Source of the DNA: JAFAMS01 sp049520515
GTDB taxonomy: Bacteria; Vulcanimicrobiota; Vulcanimicrobiia; Vulcanimicrobiales; Vulcanimicrobiaceae
Direction of reading: 5' to 3'
DNA: 64,000 nt
Assembly (NCBI GenBank): GCA_049520515.1
Contig: JBEKPS010000005.1
Location: 186,001-250,000 of the forward strand
How positions within the stretch are numbered: position 1 is the first letter of the stretch; each line of letters opens with the position of its first letter. The notes beneath the pieces were generated by a model. It saw nothing but the letters and a program-made list of their open reading frames with translations. It was not told where the DNA came from and did not search any database. The position numbers were made by a program, and so were the translations under genes. Positions 33,935 through 43,175 of this stretch are shown here, one piece after another.

Positions 33935-34813
33935 ATGCAGAGCGTCGCATTCGTCGGTCTCGGAACGATGGGCGGACCGATGGCACGAAATCTCGTACGC
34001 GCGGGGTACGCCGTTCGCGCCTATGATCCAAATCCCGACGCTGTCGCAAAGATCGTTAAGGAAGGCGCCGTGGCCGCCGCGTCACCGGCCGAAGCTGCAC
34101 GCGACGCCGACGTTGCAATCACAATGGTCCCGGACTCGCCGCAAGTCGAGGATGCGCTGCTCGGCCCGAGCGGAATCGCCCGTACGCTGCCGCAATCTGC
34201 GGTCTACATCGACATGAGCACGATCGCGCCGTCCGCGACCGACCGCTTCATCGCCGCGCTTCAGCAGCGCGGAATCGAAATGGTCGACGCGCCGGTCGGT
34301 CGCTCGCCGCAGCACGCGGCCGACGGAAAACTGCTGATCATGGTCGGCGCGACGCCGAACGCACTCGAGCGCGTACGTCCCATCCTCGAGCGGATGGGTG
34401 ATACGATCATTCACTGCGGAGCGCCCGGAATGGGCTCGCGCATGAAGATCGTCAACAATTTCATGTCGGTCACCCTCAACGTGACGACGGCTGAAGCGCT
34501 GATACTCGCCGAACGCAGCGGACTGAGCCCGGAAATCGCACGCTCGGTGATGCTCGGGACAACTGCTGGGCAGGGACATATGGCAACGACATATCCGGCC
34601 AAGGTTTTGCGTGGCGATACCTCGCCCGGTTTCGCGATCGATCTTGCGTATAAGGATCTCCTACTCGCGCTCGATCTCGCGCGCGAAGTCGGTCTCGACG
34701 TTCCGACTGCAGACGCAGCACGCCCGGTTTACGAAGCCGTTCGAAAAGACGGACTCGGCCGCGAGGACTGGACCGCGCTCTACACCTATTTGCGCAACGA
34801 CAAAAAAGGTTAG
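33935..34813 (+). CDS. 3-hydroxyisobutyrate dehydrogenase-like NAD(P)-dependent oxidoreductase
   Basis: A 292-residue beta-hydroxyacid dehydrogenase. The Rossmann motif GLGTMG is at residues 8-13, the substrate-binding signature appears as DAPVGRSPQHAADGKL (118-133), and the catalytic lysine is K171 in GSRMKIVNN. Family members reduce tartronate semialdehyde, succinic semialdehyde or 3-hydroxyisobutyrate-type substrates. The altered signature (GRS for the usual SGG) makes the substrate uncertain. It begins directly after the membrane protein stop and overlaps the convergent M20 gene by 4 nt. Confidence 0.88.
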   Translation: MQSVAFVGLGTMGGPMARNLVRAGYAVRAYDPNPDAVAKIVKEGAVAAASPAEAARDADVAITMVPDSPQVEDALLGPSGIARTLPQSAVYIDMSTIAPSATDRFIAALQQRGIEMVDAPVGRSPQHAADGKLLIMVGATPNALERVRPILERMGDTIIHCGAPGMGSRMKIVNNFMSVTLNVTTAEALILAERSGLSPEIARSVMLGTTAGQGHMATTYPAKVLRGDTSPGFAIDLAYKDLLLALDLAREVGLDVPTADAARPVYEAVRKDGLGREDWTALYTYLRNDKKG

Positions 34814-36126
34814 GGAAACCGCTCCGTCCGGTTGAGCGCGCGCATCTTTGCAAGATACGCATCGCGCGTTAGCTTCGGTTTGAATGAGGCGACGATGTCC
34901 TTGGCACGTTCCGCATCGCCGGCCAACAAATCGACGAGCGTGTGCGCCATGGCTTTGGCCGGCGTGATGTAGGCATCAGTCGGATCGGTTATACGGAAAT
35001 CAACCGTGTGGTTTGCGCCGGAGCAGCCCCCGTGATTCGGATGCAGTACGGGCATCACGTGACAGAGGTCGCCCGCATCGGTCGATGCCGAATTCGTCGG
35101 TGACTCACCGTAACGCGCGGCTCCGACGAGCTCCACGGCGTTTTCGCGGAACACGCTGCCGAGCTCGCGATCGACCGAAAGCGGTAGATAGCCTGAGAGC
35201 GTTCGGATCTCAACGCTAGCTCCGAGCGCGAGCGCGCCGGCGTGCAGGGAGCGATCGATCTTCGCAGCCGCTTCGTCGATGGCTTCGAGCGATGCCCCAC
35301 GCACAAAGGTTTCCAAGCGCACGTCGGCCGGCACGACGTTGATCGCATCTCCGCCGCGCGTGATGATCGGATGGACACGAATGTGGTCTTCATCGCGGAA
35401 TGTCTCGCGCTGCATGTGCATCGCCTGGATTGCCAGCGTTGCGGCATTAAGCGCATTGATGCCGCGATACGGCGCATTGCCCGCATGTGCGGCACGTCCG
35501 ATGAATCGGGCTTGTTTCGCGACGAACCCGTTGTAGTTCCAGGTCATCGAGAGGAGATTCCCGTTCGGCGTTCCGGAGGCGTGCACCATCATCGCAAGAT
35601 CGATGTCGTCGAACACGCCGTCTTTCAACAACTCGGGCTTGCCGCCGAGAAACTCGACCTTGCCGCGACGGGCGAGATCCGTGCGCCATTCCAGATCAAC
35701 GTACTCTTCGGCGGGGACTGCGAGAAAAACGATCTCACCGGCTAGATGCGCGGCGGCGTCGCTTTCGATCAATGCGGTTGCAACGCCGAGCAGATGCGTC
35801 AGTTGCGCATTATGTCCGCAAGCGTGCGCGACCCCGGTAGCCGGATCCGCGCTCGGATGTCCGGGCACCGGAAGTCCGTCTAGCTCGCCCATCACGCAAA
35901 TCGTGGGGCCAGGTTTGCCGAAACGTAGGCGAGCGCGTACACCGGTAAGCGCTAAACCTTCCTCGACCTGCAAATCGAGTCGCCGTAACGCATCCGCAAT
36001 GCGCGCCGAGGTGCGCTCCTCGCGAAAGCCGATCTCCGGATGCGCGAAGATGTCGTTTCCAAAATGCGTGAGCGTTTGCGCGTGCGCATCGATGATCGAC
36101 GCGAGCTTGTCCTTGAGCTCTTGCAT
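34810..36126 (-). CDS. M20-family amidohydrolase
   Basis: About 438 residues from the ATG at 36126, which follows the gamma-glutamyltransferase stop by 11 nt. Metal and catalytic motifs are MGELDGLP, HACGHNAQLTH, VPAEEYVD and a late HPNHGG. The lid domain lies in between (FIGRAAHAGNAPYRGINALN). Relatives include amidohydrolases and aminobenzoyl-glutamate hydrolase B-like enzymes that cleave N-acyl or gamma-glutamyl amides. Pairing with a gamma-glutamyltransferase suggests cleavage or recovery of a glutamyl or acyl amino acid compound; this is inferred. Confidence 0.88.
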   Translation of the reverse strand: MQELKDKLASIIDAHAQTLTHFGNDIFAHPEIGFREERTSARIADALRRLDLQVEEGLALTGVRARLRFGKPGPTICVMGELDGLPVPGHPSADPATGVAHACGHNAQLTHLLGVATALIESDAAAHLAGEIVFLAVPAEEYVDLEWRTDLARRGKVEFLGGKPELLKDGVFDDIDLAMMVHASGTPNGNLLSMTWNYNGFVAKQARFIGRAAHAGNAPYRGINALNAATLAIQAMHMQRETFRDEDHIRVHPIITRGGDAINVVPADVRLETFVRGASLEAIDEAAAKIDRSLHAGALALGASVEIRTLSGYLPLSVDRELGSVFRENAVELVGAARYGESPTNSASTDAGDLCHVMPVLHPNHGGCSGANHTVDFRITDPTDAYITPAKAMAHTLVDLLAGDAERAKDIVASFKPKLTRDAYLAKMRALNRTERFP

Positions 36127-36137
36127 CGGAGGGCTCG

Positions 36138-37736
36138 CTAACACGCGAGCGCGTATGTTTCGCGGCGAGGATCGGCCGCGGCTTCGCGCACGTTTGCGGG
36201 GCTCAGCAAAATGATGCCCGCTCCTCCGAACGACGCGCTGTGCGCCGGAAAATCGACGACCCGATGCCCGAGCGCAACGAGCGCTGCCCGCACGTCGGGA
36301 GAAACGCCCCGCTCGACGTTGAGCTCGCCCGATGGCGTGACGAACCAACGCGGAGCGTCGATTGCGCGCTGCGGTTCGAGGCCATCGTCGATCAAGCGCG
36401 TCAACAGCTCCATATTGGTGTAAGTCTGGCTCGGTCCGCCGGGCGTCCCCAGGCAGATCGCGGCACGGCCATCTTTCCGAACGAGCAGCGGATTGAGCGT
36501 TTGCATCGTACGTTTACCGGGCTCGAGTGCGTTCGGCGACGACGGATCGAGCGAGAATCCCGTCATGCGGTTGTTGAGCAGCGTCCCCGTCCCCGGGATA
36601 ACCTCGCCGGACCCAAAGATATGATAGACGCTCTGCAGCAGCGAGACCGCATTACCGTCTCCATCGACGACGGCGGCGTAGCTTGTATCGGTGCCGGCCT
36701 GCGCCAGAAGGCTTGCAGCCTCGTAATTGCGCGCACGCAGCGGGTCGATTTCTTTCGCGCGGATGGCTGCATGCTTGCGATCGAGGAGTTCAGGAACGGC
36801 ACGCTCCGAAACGAAGGCCGGATCGCCGAGATGACCGCGCATGTCGCTCATCGCAATTTTCATCGCTTCGACGTGCATGTGAATGCGCTCGGCGCTCGAG
36901 TCCTCGAGATCCGCAAGCGGAAAGTGTTCGAGGATCTGCATCGCTTCGAGGACCGTGATGCCGACCGAAACGGGCGGCTGTCCGATCAGCTCGTAGCCGC
37001 GATATGTCGCGCGCAGCGGATCGCGCCACTCGGATTCATATCCGGCCAGATCTTCGGCGCGCAAGAGCGCCCCCGTCGCTTTCGCGTACTTGTCCAGTGC
37101 TTGTGCAAACGCACCGCGATAAAAACTCTGCGGACCCTCGCTCGCGATCGCTTCAAGCGTACGCGCGAGATCCGATTGCACGAGGACTTCGCCCGCTCGC
37201 GGCGCGCGTCCGTTCGGATAATAGACGCGATACGTTTCCGGAAAGCGGCGCAACGTTTCTTCATTTTTCGCGAGCGTCGATGCAAACAGCGCCGAGACCG
37301 GGGCACCATGCGCAAGCTCGATCGCCGGCGCGACAACGTCGCCGAATGCGAGACGGCCGAAGCGCGTGATCGCACGGTACCAACCGTCGACCGCGCCCGG
37401 AACCGAAGCAGCGCGAAGACCGAGATGTTCGATGCCACTGGGAAATGCATCGCGCGTTGCGAGTCGCGGCGCCGGTCCACTTGCATTAAGCGCAAAGACT
37501 TCGTTGGTTCCGGCTTTCGCGAACAGCAAGAACAAATCGCTGCCGAGACCGCACGCATCGGGTTTGAGGACGGCCGCAGCGGCTGCGACCGCGATCGCCG
37601 CGTCAATTGCATTGCCGCCGGCTTGCAACATTCGCAGGCCGGCTTGCGCGGCGAGCTGATGACCCGCAACAACCGCCGCGTTTCTTCCCATAATCGTCGG
37701 CCGCGTAGTAAGGGCGAATGACGTACCGAAGCTCAT
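36138..37736 (-). CDS. Gamma-glutamyltransferase family protein
   Basis: A 532-residue Ntn-hydrolase precursor. The nucleophile is probably T351 in GTDTSYAAVVDGDGNAVS, where family members have TTH[FY]S; autocleavage there would give large and small subunits. GGNAIDAAIAVAAAAAVLKP near the N-terminus and GTPGGPSQTYTNMELL near the C-terminus are typical. No signal peptide is evident, which suggests a cytoplasmic enzyme of the YwrD/cephalosporin-acylase-like branch rather than periplasmic Ggt. Start ATG at 37736 is chosen over 37769. It forms an operon with the M20 gene. Confidence 0.88.
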   Translation of the reverse strand: MSFGTSFALTTRPTIMGRNAAVVAGHQLAAQAGLRMLQAGGNAIDAAIAVAAAAAVLKPDACGLGSDLFLLFAKAGTNEVFALNASGPAPRLATRDAFPSGIEHLGLRAASVPGAVDGWYRAITRFGRLAFGDVVAPAIELAHGAPVSALFASTLAKNEETLRRFPETYRVYYPNGRAPRAGEVLVQSDLARTLEAIASEGPQSFYRGAFAQALDKYAKATGALLRAEDLAGYESEWRDPLRATYRGYELIGQPPVSVGITVLEAMQILEHFPLADLEDSSAERIHMHVEAMKIAMSDMRGHLGDPAFVSERAVPELLDRKHAAIRAKEIDPLRARNYEAASLLAQAGTDTSYAAVVDGDGNAVSLLQSVYHIFGSGEVIPGTGTLLNNRMTGFSLDPSSPNALEPGKRTMQTLNPLLVRKDGRAAICLGTPGGPSQTYTNMELLTRLIDDGLEPQRAIDAPRWFVTPSGELNVERGVSPDVRAALVALGHRVVDFPAHSASFGGAGIILLSPANVREAAADPRRETYALAC

Positions 37737-37782
37737 CTCTCGAAGGCTCCTACAGATGGCCCGGAGCAATATCCTCTCGACG

Positions 37783-38628
37783 ATGTCCTATTTTGAGCCG
37801 ATTCTCGACCACGCCGTCGTCGACGCTCGCAATGGCATCGACGATGCGGCAACGCTTTATCGACGGCTCGGCTTTTCGCTCACCGCGCGCGGCTACCATA
37901 CGCTTGGCTCGGTTAATCACCTCGCCGTATTCCAAACGAACTTCATGGAGCTGCTCGGTTGGGAAGGTGACGGCGAAAGTCCCCGCCCCGAGCTTGCACG
38001 CTATCCTACCGGTTTGAACGGACTCGTCTTCCGCGCGGACGATGTGGATACGCTGACCGCAGCATTCACCAACGCTGGTTTGCCGGCGCGACCACCGGAC
38101 TCGTTTTCGCGCCCGGTTCGTCTACCAAACGGCGCGCAGACGGATGCGCGATTTCGCACGGTTCGCTTCGAGGGGGGAACCTTCGGGTCGACTCGTCTCT
38201 ACTTCTGCGAACACTTCACGCCCGAACTCGTTTGGCGTCCGGACTGGCAACATCACGACAACGGCGCGCTCGATATCGCGCGCGTTATCATTCAGGCCGC
38301 ACAGCCGCATCGCCTTGGTACGCTCTTCGCAACGATGTTCGGAGAAGCCGCAACATCGCTTGAAGGCGACTGCTGTGTCGTGCGAGCGAACGGAGTTCGC
38401 ATCGAGATTATGCCGCGTGCCGAGATCGCGCGTGCGTTTCGCGATGCGGCACCCGATCTCGGAAACCGCGACGAAGCGATGGCCGGACTGACGATCCGCA
38501 CCTCGAGCCTTGCCACCACGGCTGCAGCGCTTTCCGCCGGATCGATCCCGACCATGCAGATCGGCAACGAGCGCATTCTCGTCCCGGCCTCTGCGGCACT
38601 CAACGTTATGCTCGAATTCGCTCTGTAG
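37783..38628 (+). CDS. VOC/glyoxalase-like domain protein
   Basis: A 281-residue protein with repeated beta-alpha-beta-beta-beta units: LDHAVVDARNGIDDAATLYRR-type first module and a second module around residues 165-280. The composition matches the Glyoxalase_3 group of the vicinal oxygen chelate fold, whose members are metal-dependent dioxygenases, isomerases or resistance proteins. H10 in LDHAV, H45 in VNHLAVF and E-containing strands could bind metal. It is divergent from the gamma-glutamyltransferase gene, with start codons only 46 nt apart, and overlaps the convergent TPR gene by 23 nt. Function unknown. Confidence 0.78.
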   Translation: MSYFEPILDHAVVDARNGIDDAATLYRRLGFSLTARGYHTLGSVNHLAVFQTNFMELLGWEGDGESPRPELARYPTGLNGLVFRADDVDTLTAAFTNAGLPARPPDSFSRPVRLPNGAQTDARFRTVRFEGGTFGSTRLYFCEHFTPELVWRPDWQHHDNGALDIARVIIQAAQPHRLGTLFATMFGEAATSLEGDCCVVRANGVRIEIMPRAEIARAFRDAAPDLGNRDEAMAGLTIRTSSLATTAAALSAGSIPTMQIGNERILVPASAALNVMLEFAL

Positions 38629-40372
38629 CCTCGAGCTCGGCGCGCACATCACGAAACAAGCTCCTCCAATCGTTCGGCGCGTGCTGCCGGAATAAACGCA
38701 TCGTCGGATACCATGGAGAATCCGGGCGTTGCAGCTGCCATAGCCAATAGCTGCCAAATCCGTTGAGCAGCCAGACCGGCTTTCCGAGCGCTCCCGCGAG
38801 ATGCGCGACCGCCGTATCAACCGAAATGATCAGATCGAGCGCGGAAATTGCCGCTGCGGTGACGCCGAAGTCGGTGAGCTCGGGCGCGAGGTCGATCATC
38901 GGTAACGCGAGCATCGGCTCGTGCGCACCCTTTTGCAAGCTGATCCACCGGACGCCCTCAATACCCGCAAGTTTCGCGAACTCGCCAGGGGGCGCCGAAC
39001 GATAGCGATCCAGCAAATGGCCGGGACTCCCGGCCCAAACAAGACCGATCTTCAAATCGTCGCCCAGCTCCGCGAAGCGTTTTCTGAAGCGATTCGTCAG
39101 CTCGCTCGATGCAGTTAAATACGGAACGGTGCTTGGCACGTTCGTCTCATCGATGCCCAAAACGAAGGGCAGGCTGCATAAGGGCAAGTACGCGGTGAAC
39201 GTTTCCAGAATCGCGGGGTCGCAGCGATCGACGACGACGCGAACATCGGTCCGCTCCTTGAACAACGGTAAAAGCTCGGTTGGAACTTCGACGACGACGT
39301 CGCCTGTACGTGCCGCAACATCCGGAAAGAAGCGCGACGTCAATATGAAATCGCCAAGACCTTGCTCGCGTGCGATCAGAAGCTTTCCGTTCAACCGCTC
39401 TCCTGTCCAGATCGGAAGACGGTCGCGATACGGGAAATGGCTGCGCATGTGCGGATCGTGCTGCCGCCACTCGACTTCCGCCCAACCCTTCCCGAGCTCT
39501 CCCGCAAGCAAAAGGCCCATTCCGTAATTGAGATGCGCGAGTGGCTCGCGCGGCGCGAGATCGACGGCCTTCTTTCCACACACGAGCCCTTCGTCGATTC
39601 GTCCCAGCCGCTGAAAGAGGACGCCGAGATTCATATCCGCCTCGTGCCTCTGCGGTTCGATTAATGCAGCACGCCGAAAGTAGCGTTCGGCAGCGGAAAA
39701 ATCGCCGCGCTCGCATTCGGCTTGTCCCATGAGGATCGTCGCCGACACGTCGTTTGGATTGCGCGAGAGGACTGACTCGCAGACACGCACGGCTTCGTCC
39801 GGACGGTGCAACGCGATCAGCGAATCGCCGAGCGCGTGATACGCTTCGATCTGATCCGGATCGCGCGCGGAAAGGCGTCGCAAAACGACAACCGATTCGT
39901 CGTACCGTCCTGTCGTATTGAGAGCAACGCCAAGACTCAATGCAGCGGTCGCGTTGTCCGGCTCACGTCGCAAGACGTCCTGAAAGACCTCGATCGCTTC
40001 ATCGAAGGCGTTCTGCTGATAGCGCGCGATCCCTAAGCGCAGCCTCGTCTCGATGTTGTCGGGTTGCACGCGCAAGATCTTGCGGTAAGCGCTCGCCGCT
40101 TCTTCGAAGCGCTTTTGCACCTCGAGCACTTTGCCGAGGTTGAAGACCGCTGCGAGATTGTCGTTCGACGATGCTGACGCGAGCAAGAACAAGCGTTCGG
40201 CGTCTGCATAGTCACGTCGCGAAAAGGCGATGGCGCCAGAAATGTTCAGCGCCTCGGAGCTACCGGTTTCGCTGGCCAGCACCTCATCGCAGAACCGCTT
40301 GGCTGCGGCGAGATCACCAGCCCGGAATGCTGTTGCGGCGCGCTCCAAGAGATTTCGCTCTCGCTGTTTCAC
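38606..40372 (-). CDS. TPR protein with C-terminal glycosyltransferase-like domain
   Basis: A 588-residue protein. Residues about 1-300 hold roughly eight tetratricopeptide repeats (for example YHALGDSLIALHRPDEAVRV). The C-terminal half (about 320-588) resembles GT9/GT41-like domains found behind TPRs: AREQGLGDFILTSRFFPDV, IGLVWAGSPGHLLDRYRS and DLIISVDTAVAHLAGALGKP, with the DTxxAHLAG motif typical of the donor site. Such fusions often modify flagellins or surface proteins. It is followed by no close partner; a GGDEF-EAL gene is upstream. Confidence 0.85.
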   Translation of the reverse strand: MKQRERNLLERAATAFRAGDLAAAKRFCDEVLASETGSSEALNISGAIAFSRRDYADAERLFLLASASSNDNLAAVFNLGKVLEVQKRFEEAASAYRKILRVQPDNIETRLRLGIARYQQNAFDEAIEVFQDVLRREPDNATAALSLGVALNTTGRYDESVVVLRRLSARDPDQIEAYHALGDSLIALHRPDEAVRVCESVLSRNPNDVSATILMGQAECERGDFSAAERYFRRAALIEPQRHEADMNLGVLFQRLGRIDEGLVCGKKAVDLAPREPLAHLNYGMGLLLAGELGKGWAEVEWRQHDPHMRSHFPYRDRLPIWTGERLNGKLLIAREQGLGDFILTSRFFPDVAARTGDVVVEVPTELLPLFKERTDVRVVVDRCDPAILETFTAYLPLCSLPFVLGIDETNVPSTVPYLTASSELTNRFRKRFAELGDDLKIGLVWAGSPGHLLDRYRSAPPGEFAKLAGIEGVRWISLQKGAHEPMLALPMIDLAPELTDFGVTAAAISALDLIISVDTAVAHLAGALGKPVWLLNGFGSYWLWQLQRPDSPWYPTMRLFRQHAPNDWRSLFRDVRAELEATERIRA

Positions 40373-40415
40373 GAATTCTCTCTACCCACTGTGCCGGGCT
40401 CTTCGTTCGTTAGTT

Positions 40416-42368
40416 CTACTGCGAGCGACGATCCGCGCGAACTCGAGCTTGTTGCGGGGCTGGCTGCGTAGCAGCCAGCTTCTGCGAAATGAGCTCGGGC
40501 GTCTGCGAAGCGGCGAAGAGGAAACCTTGCGCGTGACGACACCCGAGCCGTATCAGCGCATCGGCTTGTCGTTGATGTTCGACTCCTTCAGCGATCACGT
40601 CAACCTCATACGACGCAGCCAATTGTGTCAGCATCTTGACGATAGGCTCGCTGCCTAGACCGCCGCTCCGTCCGTGAATGAACGAGCGATCGATCTTGAG
40701 TGAGTCGATCGGAAACTCTTGGAGATAGCGCAGCGACGAATATCCGGTTCCAAAGTCGTCGATGCAAAGCTTGACACCTAAGCCGCGCAAGCCGACGAGC
40801 GCTGCGTTGGCATAATTGCTGCTGCGCAGAATGGCGTGCTCGGTGATCTCGATCGTGAGCTCAGCCGGGTCAACTGAACGCTCGCGCAGCAGGCGCTCGA
40901 CGAACGGCACGATATCCGGCTGCAAGATTTCTTGTACGCCGAGGTTCACGTGAAGCGAAAACGGGCGTCCGGCGCGCGCCGGGGCCCACTCTGCGTAACG
41001 CCGGCACGATTCAGTTAGGACGAAGCGGCCGATCGGAACGATTGCGCCGACTTCCTCGGCGAGCGGGATGAATTCACCCGGCGAGACCTTGCCCAGCGTC
41101 GGATGGCTCCATCGAATCAACGCTTCGACGCCGACCATCGCGCCGTCGGTTAGCATAACGATTGGTTGATATTCGACGGTGAACTGGCTGCCGTCGACCG
41201 CGTCGCGCAGACCGTTGATCAAACCCAAGCGGCGCGCGGATTGCGAGTGCATCTCCGCATCGAACAGCGCTTTGCGTGAGCGGCCGCCTGTTTTTGCGGC
41301 ATACATCGCAACGTCGGCCTCGCGCAAAACGTCCGAGATTGTGATATGACGCTGGTCGAGGATCGCGATGCCGACGCTCGCGGAGGCAAAGACCTTGCCG
41401 GCTTCGTGCTCGATCGGTTGGATGATCTCGTTGATCATCGCATCAACGTGATCTTGGACTTCTTCGGTTCCGGTGCGATCGCGCAGCAGCACTGCGAACT
41501 CATCGCCGCCGAGTCGCGCCACAACATCGCTGCGCTGGGTGGTAGCGCGCAAACGTTCGGCGACGCGCAGCAAGACCAAATCTCCCGCCAAGTGCCCGAG
41601 CGTATCATTGATCGTCTTGAACTCGTCGAGATCGACGAATGCGACCGCGTTCGTGCGCCCGGCAACCGTGCCGGCGCGCAGCGTGGCCTCAAGCTCTTCC
41701 GCAAAAAGTTGCCGATTGGGCAGACGCGTGAGCCCGTCGTGGGTCGCTTCGTAACGGAGCTGCGCGTGACTGGCCTCGAGCAAGCGCCGCCGTTCGACTT
41801 CAGCCGCATGCGCGCGCGCGTTTGCGAGCGCGAGCCCGACCAAATTGACGAAGAGCTGCATCGAGCGTAGCGTCTCTCGGGGCGGAATCGAGCCGTCTTC
41901 GGGACCGTCGACGCCCATGTAGCCAAGCATTCCGCCCAGACGGTCGCGCAACACGAAGGTCAGTGAGTCGCGTTCATGCCACCGTTCGGGTGCCTGACGC
42001 GGTGCATCCGCAGGAAGATCTCCCGAATAAATCGAGCGCGACCATTGCGTATCGGTCTCGGCCGGAATGAAATAGCACGATTCAAAGACTTCGAATTCGC
42101 GCTTGAGGATCGCGCGAATCTCGTCACGCCCGACGCGTTCACCGATGCGTTGCGTAGTCAGGCTTTGCGGCCAGCCCTGCATCACCCGCCGCTGCATCGG
42201 CGCCGATGCGTCTTCAGCGGCGACGATCGTGACGTACTTGAAAAGGAAGAGATCGCGGACTGCTAGCGCAATCGAATCGAGCCCGCGGTCGAGATCTTCG
42301 GCTTCGAGAATATCGCGCGTTACGGCAAGGAGCCGCGCCAGCGGTGCCTCGAGCGGAATTGAGGCCAC
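40416..42368 (-). CDS. GAF-GGDEF-EAL protein (c-di-GMP turnover)
   Basis: About 650 residues from the GTG at 42368, 10 nt after the FecR-like stop. A GAF-like sensory domain (about 10-190) leads to a GGDEF domain with an intact GGDEF motif at 287-291 and an EAL domain with EAL at 415-417, DDFGTGYSSLRYL and IAEGVEHQRQ intact. The inhibitory RxxD site is absent (QRSD precedes the motif). Both synthesis and hydrolysis of c-di-GMP are therefore possible. No membrane segment is seen. Likely effectors nearby are the four PilZ domains at 26-28 kb. Confidence 0.92.
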   Translation of the reverse strand: MASIPLEAPLARLLAVTRDILEAEDLDRGLDSIALAVRDLFLFKYVTIVAAEDASAPMQRRVMQGWPQSLTTQRIGERVGRDEIRAILKREFEVFESCYFIPAETDTQWSRSIYSGDLPADAPRQAPERWHERDSLTFVLRDRLGGMLGYMGVDGPEDGSIPPRETLRSMQLFVNLVGLALANARAHAAEVERRRLLEASHAQLRYEATHDGLTRLPNRQLFAEELEATLRAGTVAGRTNAVAFVDLDEFKTINDTLGHLAGDLVLLRVAERLRATTQRSDVVARLGGDEFAVLLRDRTGTEEVQDHVDAMINEIIQPIEHEAGKVFASASVGIAILDQRHITISDVLREADVAMYAAKTGGRSRKALFDAEMHSQSARRLGLINGLRDAVDGSQFTVEYQPIVMLTDGAMVGVEALIRWSHPTLGKVSPGEFIPLAEEVGAIVPIGRFVLTESCRRYAEWAPARAGRPFSLHVNLGVQEILQPDIVPFVERLLRERSVDPAELTIEITEHAILRSSNYANAALVGLRGLGVKLCIDDFGTGYSSLRYLQEFPIDSLKIDRSFIHGRSGGLGSEPIVKMLTQLAASYEVDVIAEGVEHQRQADALIRLGCRHAQGFLFAASQTPELISQKLAATQPAPQQARVRADRRSQ

Positions 42369-42378
42369 AGTCAGCCGC

Positions 42379-43092
42379 CTAGAGTTTGAAGGGCCAGTGG
42401 GGGCGAGGTTTGACCGGCACTTGCGGCGGTGGAACGTACGTCGACAATCCCGCATCAACGAAACCTTGCAGGATCACCGGATTCGTCTCTTCGACGGTCA
42501 CGCGTCCGCTGGCGCGGATCCGGAGCGTCTCGTTGTTGAGGAGCGCGAAGTCATTTCCGCCGACGTCGGCGACGATGTCACCGGCACCGCAATCCAGGCA
42601 CGTAAGAATATCGCCGCTCATGCTATCCGCCAAGAGCGCGGTCGTTCCACGAATCGCGATTCGCGCGAAGCGCGTCGAGACGACGTACATTTCTTGGCCG
42701 TCGTACGGCTGATGAATATCGAAGCGCAGGACTGAGCCATCCGATGGAAGACGAATCGCTGAGCCTTCCCAAAGGATCGGATCCTGATTCCGGTGCACCC
42801 GTTTACGCTTCGAGAACAGCGCATGAACTTGGATGACGCTGTTTCCGCCGAGCGTTACGCGAGAATCGTCCGGGAAATCGAGAACGGCGATGGACTGGGC
42901 TTGCGTCGAGGCGTAGGCATCGCTAGCGAACGGTTGCGAGATGGCAACCATCGTCACCGTCGACGATGCGCTGTTCTGATATCCGACGTACCCGGCCAAG
43001 CGCTGCAAAGTCATATCGCTCGACGTTCCACCGGGAAGAGCTCCCGCGAGCATAACGACAGATACAAACATAACCGCCGCTGTAGACCGCAT
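42379..43092 (-). CDS. Exported FecR-domain protein
   Basis: A 237-residue protein with a signal peptide (about residues 1-24) and a FecR-like beta-rich region: VLDFPDDSRVTLGGNSVIQV, VLRFDIHQPYDGQEMYVVST and FARIAIRGTTALL. Such domains sense or bind in the periplasm or cell surface, sometimes partnered with sigma regulators, but no ECF sigma gene is present here. It is cotranscribed with the GGDEF-EAL gene, so it could supply an envelope signal. A Pro-rich tail ends the protein. Confidence 0.75.
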   Translation of the reverse strand: MRSTAAVMFVSVVMLAGALPGGTSSDMTLQRLAGYVGYQNSASSTVTMVAISQPFASDAYASTQAQSIAVLDFPDDSRVTLGGNSVIQVHALFSKRKRVHRNQDPILWEGSAIRLPSDGSVLRFDIHQPYDGQEMYVVSTRFARIAIRGTTALLADSMSGDILTCLDCGAGDIVADVGGNDFALLNNETLRIRASGRVTVEETNPVILQGFVDAGLSTYVPPPQVPVKPRPHWPFKL

Positions 43093-43175
43093 CGACCGCT
43101 GCTCCTGGGTCCCGCCGTTTCCTTCCTTCTATAGACCCGAGGTTTGCAAGGGCTTTATCAACGAACAGCGCGAGC

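Noticed and set aside
36240..37721. A 493-codon open frame on the plus strand opposite the gamma-glutamyltransferase gene
   Set aside because: It is the antisense shadow of a well-supported gene; the translation is rich in Arg, Cys and His with no family motif, as expected from GC-rich codon bias.
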